DNA from: Grimontia sedimenti
Lineage (GTDB): Bacteria; Pseudomonadota; Gammaproteobacteria; Enterobacterales; Vibrionaceae
Assembly (NCBI RefSeq): GCF_011045095.1
Contig: NZ_JAALDL010000001.1
Span: 558,562 to 622,561, forward strand
DNA: 64,000 nt
Direction of reading: 5' to 3'
Within the stretch, counting starts at the first letter, position 1; the number at the start of each line of letters is the position of its first letter. A program made the translations under genes and the position numbers. Below the pieces are notes generated by a model. The model was given only the letters and a program-made list of their open reading frames with translations, was not told the DNA's origin and ran no database searches. Below, piece by piece: positions 45,559-53,928 of this stretch.

Positions 45559-48057
45559 ATGAGAAATGCATTGCCGTTTTCAGGTCTAAATGTTGTCGAT
45601 TTTGGTCAGTATGTTTCTGGCCCAGCCGTCGCCATGATCCTTGCCGACTTGGGTGCCAATGTGGTTCATATTGACCCGCCTAACGGACCACTTTGGAAAC
45701 ATTCGGCCAACGCTGTTCTTAATCGGAATAAAACCAATATTCGGCTGGACCTAAAATCTGGCTTGGATCTCGACAGGGCTTTGTCCTTGTGTTCACAGGC
45801 TGATGTAATCATTGAAAACTTCCGTCCTGGTACGATGAAGAAGCTGGGTATCGATTTAGACACTCTGCGTGAAACAAACCCCAGCTTGATTACGCTTTCT
45901 CTGCCTGGCTTTGCATCAAATGACCAACTACGCAAACAATGGAAAGCAACGGAAGCTGTGATTGCTGCTTCTTCCGGAGCTTTTACCGATATGGGTTACA
46001 ACCGGGTATTAATGGGGTGTGATCCGAGCTTTTCTCCGCTCACGCTGGGTTCTGCTTACGCTACCATGTTGGCGGCAAGTGGTGTTTCATTGGCATTGTT
46101 TGATAGAGAGAAAAGTGGCCAGGGAGATCATATTGAAGTACCAGTGGCTGCAGCACTCATGGAAGGCCTCTCTTACAACTCCATCAATATTGAGGGCATG
46201 CCAGAGCGCTACCACACGATGAGGGAAAAAGAGATTGCACGTCGCCGCGACGCAGGGCTCCCTATGGACGTCTCCTATGATGAGCTTCAGGAGTACCTTG
46301 ACCCCTTTTTCCGTACCTACAAATGCAAAGATGGCCGCTATTTCTATGTGGTCTGTCCGTCACACCGTAACCATGCCCGTCGCTGCCTTGAGCTTGCTGG
46401 CATTTATGATGAGCTGGTGGCTGAAGGTCTACCAGACGTTGAAAACCTCTATCTTCCGCATTCTCAATGGGAAGCTGAAACGTCCATTGGTGTTTACCCT
46501 TTACCTGCAAACTGGGCTGCCAAAATCTCTGAGAAAATGAAGCGTGTCTTCATCACCAAAACATCTGAAGAATGGGGCAAGCTCTTTGGCGAAGGGGGAA
46601 TTCCAGGCGCGCCGCACCGCTCGACGCAAGAGTGGGTCAATGCGCCTTATTCGCTGGAAAGCGGCCTTATTGTAGAAGTGAATGATCCTGAATATGGCGT
46701 AATGAAACAGCCTGGCCCTCTGGTGTGGTTTGAAGAGTTGGGTGAAGAGCTATGCGAGATAGTCCCGCGGAAATTTGCGGAATATCACGATGCGGAAAGG
46801 CTTTTTAGCCAAGCTGGACTGCCCAAGAACTACGGAGCTTCACCCAATGTCGAGCCCGACCGCCAATGGCTCAAGGGCGTTCGTGTTCTCGACCTGACAA
46901 ACGTTATTGCAGGGCCACATTCCACGGCATTTTTATCGCGATTTGGGGCAGAAGTTATCAAGCTGGATCCGACCAAGCCAATGTATGATCCGCTGATTGG
47001 TGTGTTCTTCAGTTATCTCTCCAATATCGGGAAGAAGAGCTTGCTGCTCGATATGCTGACTGACGAAGGCAAACCCATTTTCGAAGCTTTGGTGAAGACC
47101 TGCGATATCGTCGTTATCAATGCGCCTTCACGTCAGGTTGAACCTCTCGGTTTGAACGAAGAGCGCTTAAAAGCGATTAACCCCGATGTAATTTTCTGCC
47201 GCTTGGATTGTCTTGGAGGGCCTAAGCGCGGGGAGAAAACGGATTACATTGGCTATGACGATATCATTCAAGCAAACAGTGGCATCATGACCCGCTTTGG
47301 CGGCGCGGAGACACCAGAAGAACATGCTCACCTTGGAACGCTGGATGTAAATTGTGGCTTCGCTGCTGGGCTCGCAATGTCTGTTGCTTTGTATGTGCGG
47401 GCGAAAACAGGACAAGTACTGCGCCCCAGAACGTCATTGTCATCGACAACCAATCTGGCACAGATTAAATACAGCCATGATTACGAAGGTGCGCCGAGAG
47501 ACGAGCCATCTGGTCGCGAAGCGTTGGGTTATGATGCCTTGTCGCACTTCTATCAAACTCATGATGGCTGGCTATATCTTGATGCGACGGAAACCGATAT
47601 CAATAAACTCGAAATGCTTGAAGAGCTCCGAGGTATCTCTACTTGCGACGAGGCAGGGCGCAAGGCCTTGCTTGCGAATCAATTTAAACGTAAGCCCAAC
47701 GATGTTTGGCTGAATAAACTGTCCCAGTTAGACGTTGCGGCAGCGCAAACACGCAGCATTGAATGGCTCAGAAAGCGTTACAGCCGCCCACAGGATGGGC
47801 AGGTCGGGTTTGATTCTGGCAGTTATGCGTTTTCGACCCATGACGAACACCCGAGCGGCTATGTCACGACTATGGTTGATCACTATTCGATTCGTCCAAA
47901 AGAAGCAAAGATTATCGCGGCCCCGCAAACTGAACGTTTCGGGCGTTCTAGCCGGAGAGTGTTAGGTGAGCTTGGATTTGGTGAGTCAGATATCCAGAGT
48001 TTGATAGACAAAGGTATCGTGAGTGATGGCTGGTCACAAGAATTCCTGCCAAGCTAA
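45559..48057 (+). CDS. dddD: DMSP CoA-transferase/lyase DddD (double CaiB domain)
   Basis: The 832-residue protein consists of two tandem class III CoA-transferase (CaiB/BaiF) domains, about 1-400 and 430-832. Each opens with the family pattern (Leu-Asn-Val-Val-Asp-Phe-Gly-Gln-Tyr-Val-Ser-Gly-Pro and Val-Leu-Asp-Leu-Thr-Asn-Val-Ile-Ala-Gly-Pro). Size and architecture match DddD, which forms DMSP-CoA and cleaves it to DMS and 3-hydroxypropionyl-CoA. Asp596 in Leu-Gly-Thr-Leu-Asp-Val-Asn-Cys-Gly lies where the catalytic Asp is expected. The neighbouring dddR, dddB and dddC genes give strong support. A fused CoA-transferase for another acid, such as carnitine-like compounds, is the main alternative. 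Confidence 0.88.
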   Translation: MRNALPFSGLNVVDFGQYVSGPAVAMILADLGANVVHIDPPNGPLWKHSANAVLNRNKTNIRLDLKSGLDLDRALSLCSQADVIIENFRPGTMKKLGIDLDTLRETNPSLITLSLPGFASNDQLRKQWKATEAVIAASSGAFTDMGYNRVLMGCDPSFSPLTLGSAYATMLAASGVSLALFDREKSGQGDHIEVPVAAALMEGLSYNSINIEGMPERYHTMREKEIARRRDAGLPMDVSYDELQEYLDPFFRTYKCKDGRYFYVVCPSHRNHARRCLELAGIYDELVAEGLPDVENLYLPHSQWEAETSIGVYPLPANWAAKISEKMKRVFITKTSEEWGKLFGEGGIPGAPHRSTQEWVNAPYSLESGLIVEVNDPEYGVMKQPGPLVWFEELGEELCEIVPRKFAEYHDAERLFSQAGLPKNYGASPNVEPDRQWLKGVRVLDLTNVIAGPHSTAFLSRFGAEVIKLDPTKPMYDPLIGVFFSYLSNIGKKSLLLDMLTDEGKPIFEALVKTCDIVVINAPSRQVEPLGLNEERLKAINPDVIFCRLDCLGGPKRGEKTDYIGYDDIIQANSGIMTRFGGAETPEEHAHLGTLDVNCGFAAGLAMSVALYVRAKTGQVLRPRTSLSSTTNLAQIKYSHDYEGAPRDEPSGREALGYDALSHFYQTHDGWLYLDATETDINKLEMLEELRGISTCDEAGRKALLANQFKRKPNDVWLNKLSQLDVAAAQTRSIEWLRKRYSRPQDGQVGFDSGSYAFSTHDEHPSGYVTTMVDHYSIRPKEAKIIAAPQTERFGRSSRRVLGELGFGESDIQSLIDKGIVSDGWSQEFLPS

Positions 48058-48083
48058 CTCATGGGTAAAGGTGACAGAGACTA

Positions 48084-48112
48084 AAAAGCCGTCGTTAAGA
48101 CGGCTTTTGTTA
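48084..48112. terminator. Bidirectional terminator between dddD and dbpA
   Basis: A perfect 10-bp stem (48084-48093 against 48099-48108) with a 5-base loop has an A-run and T-run flanking. It serves convergent genes. Confidence 0.85.
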
Positions 48113-48123
48113 TTTTATTGGTT

Positions 48124-49509
48124 TTAGCGAAGCTGCCAAACGCGGTAGGTTTTACCTTTGATTTTACCGCTGGAGAGCTTCTTCAAGGCTTTCTTCGCTA
48201 CGTTGCGCTCAACGGCAACATAAGAACGGTAATCGGTGACTTTGATTTTGCCGACTTGTTTACCTTCAATACTATTTTCACCGGTCAACGCGCCAAGAAT
48301 GTCACCAGGGCGAACCTTGCTTTTCTTACCACCATCAATGTGCAGTGTCACCATGGCAGGAGTGCGCGGTACATTGTTCAATACGCTGGAATCCGGCAAT
48401 GCTGAAGGTTTGATATCGCGCTCAAGATGATCTTCCAGCAATGCAACACGATAACCATCCTCATCACCGAAGAACGTATACGCAGCACCTTCGCTGCCTG
48501 CACGACCCGTGCGGCCGATACGGTGAATATGAACTTCGGTATCAAACGCCATGTGATAGTTAATCACCGCATCTAATGCTTCGATATCCAAACCACGTGC
48601 AGCAACGTCCGTCGCCACCATGATGTTGGTACTCTTGTTAGCAAACTTCAAAAGCATTTGGTCGCGGTCGCGTTGCTCTAAATCACCATGTAGCGCAACC
48701 ACAGAGAAGCCTTCGTTATCCAGTACTGCAGCCACGTCTTTCACGTCGCGCTTGGTGTTACAGAACACCACCGCACTTTCAGGCTGATGCTTCAGCAGCA
48801 AAAGCTGAAGTGCTTCCATACGCTCGCGATTATTTGCACAGCGGTAGAAATGTTGGGTAATACTGGTGTCATCATGGTTTGATTCCACTTTCACCATCAC
48901 TGGGTTTGCCATGATTTGCTTGCTGATGCTCTGGATTTGCGCCGGGTAAGTGGCACTGAACAGCAGCGTCTGACGGTCAGATGGTACCTGGTCAAAAATA
49001 GCATCGAGAGCAGGTTGGAAACCCATTTCCAGCATGCGGTCTGCTTCATCCAGAATCAGTGTGTTCACTTCTTCCAGAGATAGGCGGCCTTTTTCCATAT
49101 GGTCCAGAATACGGCCAGGTGTGCCTACGATAATGTGCGCACCATGTTCCAATGATCCGATTTGAGGACCCATAGGAACACCGCCACACAGTGTTAGCAC
49201 TTTGATGTTATGAATGCCACGTGCCAGCTTGCGGATTTCAATGGCGACTTGATCGGCCAGCTCTCTGGTAGGGCAGAGCACCAGTGATTGAACGCGAAAA
49301 CGTTTGACGTTGAGTCGGTTCAGCAATCCAAGACCAAAAGCTGCAGTTTTGCCTGAGCCTGTTTTTCCCTGACCGATGACATCTTTCCCATCAAGTATGG
49401 AAGGCAGGCTCTGGGCCTGAATTGGCGTCATGGTTTTGTAGCCAATGTCATTGAGCGTAGAAAGCAATTCATCTTTCAACGGAAGTGTTGAGAATACTTG
49501 ATTCGTCAC
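48124..49509 (-). CDS. dbpA: ATP-dependent RNA helicase DbpA
   Basis: The 461-residue DEAD-box helicase has the Q motif, Walker A Gly-Gln-Gly-Lys-Thr-Gly-Ser-Gly-Lys-Thr, Asp-Glu-Ala-Asp, Ser-Ala-Thr, and His-Arg-Ile-Gly-Arg-Thr-Gly-Arg. A C-terminal DbpA RNA-binding domain (about 385-461) contains Lys-Val-Arg-Pro-Gly-Asp-Ile-Leu-Gly-Ala-Leu-Thr-Gly. DbpA is activated by hairpin 92 of 23S rRNA and works in large-subunit assembly. Confidence 0.96.
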   Translation of the reverse strand: MTNQVFSTLPLKDELLSTLNDIGYKTMTPIQAQSLPSILDGKDVIGQGKTGSGKTAAFGLGLLNRLNVKRFRVQSLVLCPTRELADQVAIEIRKLARGIHNIKVLTLCGGVPMGPQIGSLEHGAHIIVGTPGRILDHMEKGRLSLEEVNTLILDEADRMLEMGFQPALDAIFDQVPSDRQTLLFSATYPAQIQSISKQIMANPVMVKVESNHDDTSITQHFYRCANNRERMEALQLLLLKHQPESAVVFCNTKRDVKDVAAVLDNEGFSVVALHGDLEQRDRDQMLLKFANKSTNIMVATDVAARGLDIEALDAVINYHMAFDTEVHIHRIGRTGRAGSEGAAYTFFGDEDGYRVALLEDHLERDIKPSALPDSSVLNNVPRTPAMVTLHIDGGKKSKVRPGDILGALTGENSIEGKQVGKIKVTDYRSYVAVERNVAKKALKKLSSGKIKGKTYRVWQLR

Positions 49510-49608
49510 AGGGAGAGTCTCGTTGTCAGTGCCGTTTGAGCGGCGAGTAAATTCAGGGGCGCGACTATATCAGGAATGGTTGAAAACTGCGCGAAAACTT
49601 TGAAATAA

Positions 49609-49634
49609 AAAAAGCGGTCATAGACCGCTTTTTA
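49609..49634. terminator. Terminator downstream of the UPF0149 gene
   Basis: The stem AAAGCGGTC/GACCGCTTT (49611-49619 against 49623-49631) with a 3-base loop has A- and T-runs on either side. On the minus strand it lies right after the UPF0149 stop codon, about 25 bp away. Confidence 0.8.
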
Positions 49635-49656
49635 ATGATGCGAAAATAATGGCGGA

Positions 49657-50232
49657 TTATTGTGCTTCAACCATTTGCATGGCGCGCATCGTCAGGCCAC
49701 AAAGCATTACCGGCATGCCATTGAACACTTCCTCAAACTGTGCAAGTTCCGCAGCGCCCTGTTCTTCCATCACAGCCAATGCAGACTCAGGATCAAACAG
49801 CAGGCTGATAGAAAGCAGGACACCGCCCAGAAGCGCGTTTTCTTGCGAGTCTTCAGGCATCAGTGTTTCCCAGTCATCACGGCAAAGGGTCCAGCCCTGC
49901 AGCATGCCTTCACAGTATTCGCGCGTCGCTTCGTTAACGATCTCGCTTTCGCTCAGTGCACAAGGTTCAGGCCATTGCCATTCGTTTGAAAGCAAAGCAC
50001 CACGCTGTTCGTTCCACATTTCAACAATGATGTTGGCGTATTGTTCAAGTTGTTCATGGCTACCAAACGGCGCTTCTTCTTCACCACCCCACATAAATGC
50101 AAGCCATTCACTTGGGTCGATAAGGTGTGGGGCTGCAGCCATTGCAGTCACAAAGCCTTCTGTTTGCGTGGCGGAAAGCAGTTTTGGCTCCAATCCGTTT
50201 TCGGTAATAAATTGCGATAGCGAGATAGACAT
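49657..50232 (-). CDS. UPF0149 family protein (YgfB/YecA-like)
   Basis: The 191-residue acidic, largely helical protein belongs to the UPF0149/YgfB-YecA group. It has Ala-Thr-Gln-Thr-Glu-Gly-Phe-Val-Thr-Ala near 21-30 and Glu-Tyr-Cys-Glu-Gly-Met-Leu-Gln-Gly-Trp near 107-116. There is no C-terminal SEC-C zinc motif. Its molecular role is unknown. It stands alone between dbpA and the tRNA-Ser gene, both on separate transcripts. Confidence 0.82.
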   Translation of the reverse strand: MSISLSQFITENGLEPKLLSATQTEGFVTAMAAAPHLIDPSEWLAFMWGGEEEAPFGSHEQLEQYANIIVEMWNEQRGALLSNEWQWPEPCALSESEIVNEATREYCEGMLQGWTLCRDDWETLMPEDSQENALLGGVLLSISLLFDPESALAVMEEQGAAELAQFEEVFNGMPVMLCGLTMRAMQMVEAQ

Positions 50233-50370
50233 GAAAAACTCTCTTTTCCTATTGAGCTGCTTATTCTAGCAGTGTGTGGAGATTTCTGAGAGAGAAAAGC
50301 GGTTTCGAGTTCAATACTGAACCAAAGCGCTTGAAAGATAGCCACTTGCGCGCTTTTTTCAGAAATATTA

Positions 50371-50399
50371 TTGACGCTCTAGGCCTCTTTCCCTATAGT
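50371..50399 (+). promoter_or_regulatory. Sigma-70 promoter of tRNA-Ser
   Basis: TTGACG (50371-50376) and TATAGT (50394-50399) are separated by exactly 17 bp. A GC-rich stretch (GCGCCCCG) follows the -10 box, as in stringently controlled stable-RNA promoters. The tRNA starts about 38 bp downstream. Confidence 0.8.
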
Positions 50400-50436
50400 A
50401 GCGCCCCGTTGGGACGAGAAGTCCGACAAACAATTT

Positions 50437-50524
50437 GGTGAGGTGTCCGAGTGGCTGAAGGAGCACGCCTGGAAAGTGTGTATACGGCAACGTATCGAGG
50501 GTTCGAATCCCTCCCTCACCGCCA
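50437..50524 (+). tRNA. tRNA-Ser (anticodon GGA)
   Basis: The 88-nt type II tRNA has the acceptor stem GGTGAGG pairing with CCTCACC and discriminator G followed by encoded CCA. The D arm contains GAGTGGCTGAAGG. The anticodon loop CTGGAAA has GGA. A long variable arm and the T loop GTTCGAATC complete it. It is almost identical to the enterobacterial serW/serX product and reads UCC and UCU codons. Its 3' end and terminator are duplicated at 59102-59160. Confidence 0.97.
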
Positions 50525-50529
50525 TATTC

Positions 50530-50560
50530 AAAACCCGAGCAGAGATGCTCGGGTTTTCTC
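50530..50560 (+). terminator. Terminator of tRNA-Ser
   Basis: An 11-bp perfect stem (AAAACCCGAGC at 50530-50540, inverse at 50547-50557) has a 6-base loop and a T-run, 5 bp after the CCA end. A near-identical copy lies at 59126-59153. Confidence 0.9.
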
Positions 50561-50659
50561 GTTTCTGGCTTATGAAAATATTTGAGGGAGGGTGAGAGCC
50601 TTCAAAATTTTTAATCTCATAGATCTAGCTCTGTTGATATTAAATCGATCCTCGCCCAT

Positions 50660-52042
50660 TTATTGGGACTCGTAACCATTGCGAGGCATTTTCGCAACGA
50701 TACAGGCCAGCGTGAGGACGAGAATGAAGAGAGTCGCGTTTGCAGCAGGTCTTAGGTTAAAGTCTACCGTAATATGAGTCAGCATTCCTATGATTGCCAT
50801 CAAGCATCCAAGGGCTGTCCCCTTCATCAGCGCACTCTCCCTTGTTCTTAAAGTTCTCACACTAAGGTAAATTGGGTAAGTCACCGCAAAAACCAATAAT
50901 AGCGGCGCAAAGACCCCATATTCCGCGAGAAATTGAACGTACTCGTTGTGAGCATGGTCAACAAATACGCTGATATAGTGCTGGTGATAACTTGGAAATA
51001 TGCCATAGAAACTACCTGCGCCAGACCCGAATAAAGGGAAATCCTTAACAATTTCAATACTCCACGCAAAGATCTCGGGTCGTGCCTCGGTTTCTATAGC
51101 TGTTTGCTGGATTCGTTGTTTCACTTTCTCCAAACCAAATATTGCCCCCATTATCAGTGAATCAATGATAATGACACTCACCATTAACATTGTGAGGGAT
51201 CTAGGTCTGTTTCGGTAGGCAATCAAAGCGATTGCGGCGCCAGCAATTGTAAGGATAACCAGAGCGCTATTTCCCATTCTGGAGCGTGTCATGACTAATG
51301 CGATAACCATGATAATGAGACATAAGCGCACGAGTAACTTAACGCTCAATAAATTCAGAACAATCCGTTTTAGCCTTGATTGCCAATCATAGGATCTTGT
51401 TACTGACAGCTGAGCGACAATGCACCCAAGCCCAAGAGAAACGCACAGAAGTAGGTAATTGGCTAGATGGTTTCTATAGACGAAAGAGCCGGTTGCCCCG
51501 TTTTTAGCAGGAAATCCGAATATTGGGCTATCAGGTATATCTGATAAAACTAGCATTGCGGCGTAAAACGCCTGTAAAGTTCCGCTAACGATTGTGGCAT
51601 AGATGACTGCCTGTAACCTTTGCCTAGAGTTAATCACCGATGCAGTAATCAGAATAAATAAACAGTATGTGATACCCAGCATTAACGAGATTTCTGTTTG
51701 GGCTGGATCCAATGATATTGGGTGTTTGCCAACGTCTACATGAGAGTATATTTCTGCGGTTTTTGGTGAAATTAGGGTAAGTAGCTCAAAGGGAATTGGA
51801 ACTAACTGAAGAGCTGTGAACAGTTGAAAGCAAGCCAATGAGATAAACAATGGCAATATAGGTTTTAACCTCTCAATTGGGAATTGATATCGATAAGCCC
51901 AACAAAGCATGATTGTTTGTATTGCTATCCAAAATTGAAAAATTGACCAAGCCCATGGTCGGTTGGAGCCTAATGGAACAGGTAACCAGATGATAAGTGC
52001 CAACAACAAATAGAAGCTGACACTTTCCAAGCGATTTGACAC
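50660..52042 (-). CDS. O-antigen ligase/polymerase-family membrane protein
   Basis: The 460-residue protein has about eleven hydrophobic segments and a large periplasmic loop (about 290-390). The loop contains Gly-Ser-Gly-Ala-Gly-Ser-Phe and His-Asn-Glu-Tyr-Val-Gln-Phe-Leu, the WaaL/Wzy_C signature with the key His. Such proteins polymerise or transfer undecaprenyl-linked polysaccharide in the periplasm. It lies downstream of the exopolysaccharide operon on the same strand, 24 bp beyond a terminator, and is the gene nearest tRNA-Ser. Whether it is a polymerase (Wzy) or ligase is not decided by sequence. Confidence 0.85.
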   Translation of the reverse strand: MSNRLESVSFYLLLALIIWLPVPLGSNRPWAWSIFQFWIAIQTIMLCWAYRYQFPIERLKPILPLFISLACFQLFTALQLVPIPFELLTLISPKTAEIYSHVDVGKHPISLDPAQTEISLMLGITYCLFILITASVINSRQRLQAVIYATIVSGTLQAFYAAMLVLSDIPDSPIFGFPAKNGATGSFVYRNHLANYLLLCVSLGLGCIVAQLSVTRSYDWQSRLKRIVLNLLSVKLLVRLCLIIMVIALVMTRSRMGNSALVILTIAGAAIALIAYRNRPRSLTMLMVSVIIIDSLIMGAIFGLEKVKQRIQQTAIETEARPEIFAWSIEIVKDFPLFGSGAGSFYGIFPSYHQHYISVFVDHAHNEYVQFLAEYGVFAPLLLVFAVTYPIYLSVRTLRTRESALMKGTALGCLMAIIGMLTHITVDFNLRPAANATLFILVLTLACIVAKMPRNGYESQ

Positions 52043-52059
52043 TTAAATGCCCTTATTAA

Positions 52060-52084
52060 AAAAGCGAGCGCTGGGCTCGCCAAA
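52060..52084 (-). terminator. Terminator after the 15-residue-repeat protein gene
   Basis: The stem GCGAGC/GCTCGC (52066-52082) is followed on the minus strand by six T. It would end the main exopolysaccharide transcript before the ligase gene, perhaps with partial read-through. Confidence 0.7.
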
Positions 52085-52103
52085 ACTTAACAAATTCTCT
52101 AGA

Positions 52104-53126
52104 TCAGTTTGGAGAAGCAAGACCACCACCACCACCACCGGTACCTCCGCTACCTGTTCCGGGTGTAACGGGGGCAACAGGAGGTGCTGGTGGGGAGGTG
52201 TTTCCTTCCAGTACTTCTGTAACTACATCTGCTGCTGGCGTGTCTGCAGTGTTTTCAATAGCATTATCTGAAGAGTTTGATGGACCTGCCGCAGTTTCAA
52301 TATCTTGCAGAGATGTCGGGTCGACCCCATTGACGAGAGCAATACCAATAATTTCTTCAACATTTTGCGACGCGTTGACTGCACCTTGGACAATGTCACT
52401 TGCCGATTCGGGATTGCTCCGAAGGGCAGAAGATACAATGTTACCTTGTTGTTCAGGGGCTGCTTTAACAGCATTTGCTACTATTTCTGAGGCATTGGCA
52501 GGGCTCGCTTTTAACGCGATTGAGACGATTTCTACGGCCGACTCTGGGCTTGCTTTGACTGCGCCGGATACAATTTGGGCAGCTACTTTTGGGGCGACGA
52601 CGACGGCTTCAGCTGCAATTTCTGTCACGCTGCGGTTACTTGCCTTTGCAGCGGCCAATAATACAGTGCTGCCACTTTCTGGTGCTGCTGTTACAGCGCT
52701 GGCGATGATGTTTCCAACGTTTTCTGGACTCGCTATTGTGGCGGCCTCAACCACGGTAGAAGAAAGCTCTGGTGCTACTATCAGCACACTGAGTGTAATG
52801 TCTGCACTTTGATCTGGTGCCTGAGAAACCACTTTTTCAACAAGCTCCGAAGCCATATCCGGCGCTAAAGGAATGACATAACTCGCTATTTCAGCGGCCC
52901 TTTCCGGAGAAAGACTAGCTAGCTGAGCTGCTATGTCTGCTAATCGTTCGGGGGCATTTTTTACAACGGTCGACAAAATCTCTTGTGTGCTGAGGCCGTC
53001 AGACTGTGCCTGACGTATTACCGCTTGTAAGTCAGGGTTATTGCTCAGCTCACTGCTTAGATCTGCATTTGCAGACAGCGACGTTGAAGCGAGTGCGGTT
53101 GCTAATACGAGCTGTTTAATCTTCAT
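52104..53126 (-). CDS. Secreted protein of tandem 15-residue helical repeats in the EPS operon
   Basis: The 340-residue precursor has a signal peptide ending Ala-Asn-Ala near residue 21. From about 55 to 260 it can be divided without gaps into about fourteen 15-residue units. The consensus is Lys/x-Ala-Ser/Ala-Pro-Glu-x-Ala-x-Glu-Ile-Val-x-x-Ala-Val/Leu. One Pro-capped helix per unit suggests a compact helical stack or solenoid. The tail (about 285-340) is Pro- and Gly-rich, ending Gly-Gly-Gly-Gly-Gly-Leu-Ala-Ser-Pro-Asn. I do not recognise the family. Its start overlaps the phosphatase gene by 11 bp, so it is translationally coupled to EPS genes. A structural or polymer-binding role outside the inner membrane is a guess. 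Confidence 0.8.
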   Translation of the reverse strand: MKIKQLVLATALASTSLSANADLSSELSNNPDLQAVIRQAQSDGLSTQEILSTVVKNAPERLADIAAQLASLSPERAAEIASYVIPLAPDMASELVEKVVSQAPDQSADITLSVLIVAPELSSTVVEAATIASPENVGNIIASAVTAAPESGSTVLLAAAKASNRSVTEIAAEAVVVAPKVAAQIVSGAVKASPESAVEIVSIALKASPANASEIVANAVKAAPEQQGNIVSSALRSNPESASDIVQGAVNASQNVEEIIGIALVNGVDPTSLQDIETAAGPSNSSDNAIENTADTPAADVVTEVLEGNTSPPAPPVAPVTPGTGSGGTGGGGGGLASPN

Positions 53127-53928
53127 CGTTTTTCCCTAAAAAATAATCACTCGTCACTGCTTTTTGAGTGCAAATTGTGGATATGGATGTGTCAAAGGGA
53201 ATACCTGGACACATTGCGAATATCTTTTGCGGCATGTCTATGAATAGTTGGTTGGCGGTTTTTTGGTCTGTAAACCGTTTAGCTTCCTCGTAGGCTGCAG
53301 ATAAATTAGGAGCTCGACTTTTTAGGTTATGCGAATCTGATGCGAACCACGTTGCTTTCTTCTCTACAATCATTGCTCTGGCCAAACTCTGCGCTTCTTG
53401 CCGAAATTTTCCAATTAACGAAGAAGCTGTTATTTGGAATTCACATCCAAGTCTTGAAAATTGTGCAATATCCACTCTGGATCGTTGAAAATAACGATAT
53501 CTTTCTGGATGAGCTATGACTGGCGTAATTCCTTTATCAAGCAAACACCTACACTTTGCTAAAGCTCCATGAGGATAGTTGGTCGTGGAAAATTCAATTA
53601 AAAGCCTTTTTTGTCCCCTGTCTTCAGTGAGGAATGGTATTTGTTCCGCCGCGAGCATATAGTCAATCTCAGGGCATAGTCTGACTTCCGACGAATAGCG
53701 AAGCTTAAAATTGATTTGATGCCTGACAAGTGAGTTTGCAAAAGTGTCTGCCGAAGCACTAATGCTATTTAGATTGTTGTCGAAACGGCCAGGGTTGATG
53801 TGAGGTGTCGCTATTGAACCATGTATCCCATCATGTAACGCCATAGTCGCCATTTCAATAGCTTCTCGTTCATTTTTCGCGCCATCATCGAGTCCAGGGA
53901 GGATATGGCAATGGGTATCAATCATCAC
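53116..53928 (-). CDS. CpsB/YwqE-type PHP-domain tyrosine phosphatase
   Basis: The 270-residue protein has the PHP metal-binding start Met-Ile-Asp-Thr-His-Cys-His-Ile-Leu-Pro-Gly-Leu-Asp-Asp-Gly-Ala. It also has Ala-Thr-Pro-His near 40, Pro-Val-Ile-Ala-His-Pro-Glu-Arg-Tyr near 135, and Ala-Ser-Asp-Ser-His near 198. This is the CpsB/CapC family of manganese-dependent protein tyrosine phosphatases. It would dephosphorylate the Tyr-rich tail of the Wzc-type kinase encoded two genes upstream and so cycle polymer length control. Genes on both sides overlap it by 11 bp. Confidence 0.9.
   Translation of the reverse strand: MMIDTHCHILPGLDDGAKNEREAIEMATMALHDGIHGSIATPHINPGRFDNNLNSISASADTFANSLVRHQINFKLRYSSEVRLCPEIDYMLAAEQIPFLTEDRGQKRLLIEFSTTNYPHGALAKCRCLLDKGITPVIAHPERYRYFQRSRVDIAQFSRLGCEFQITASSLIGKFRQEAQSLARAMIVEKKATWFASDSHNLKSRAPNLSAAYEEAKRFTDQKTANQLFIDMPQKIFAMCPGIPFDTSISTICTQKAVTSDYFLGKNDED

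Noticed and set aside
52198-52812. 204-codon plus-strand open frame opposite the 15-residue-repeat protein
   Set aside because: The repeat structure keeps the opposite frame open; the minus-strand frame has the signal peptide, the coupled start and the operon context.
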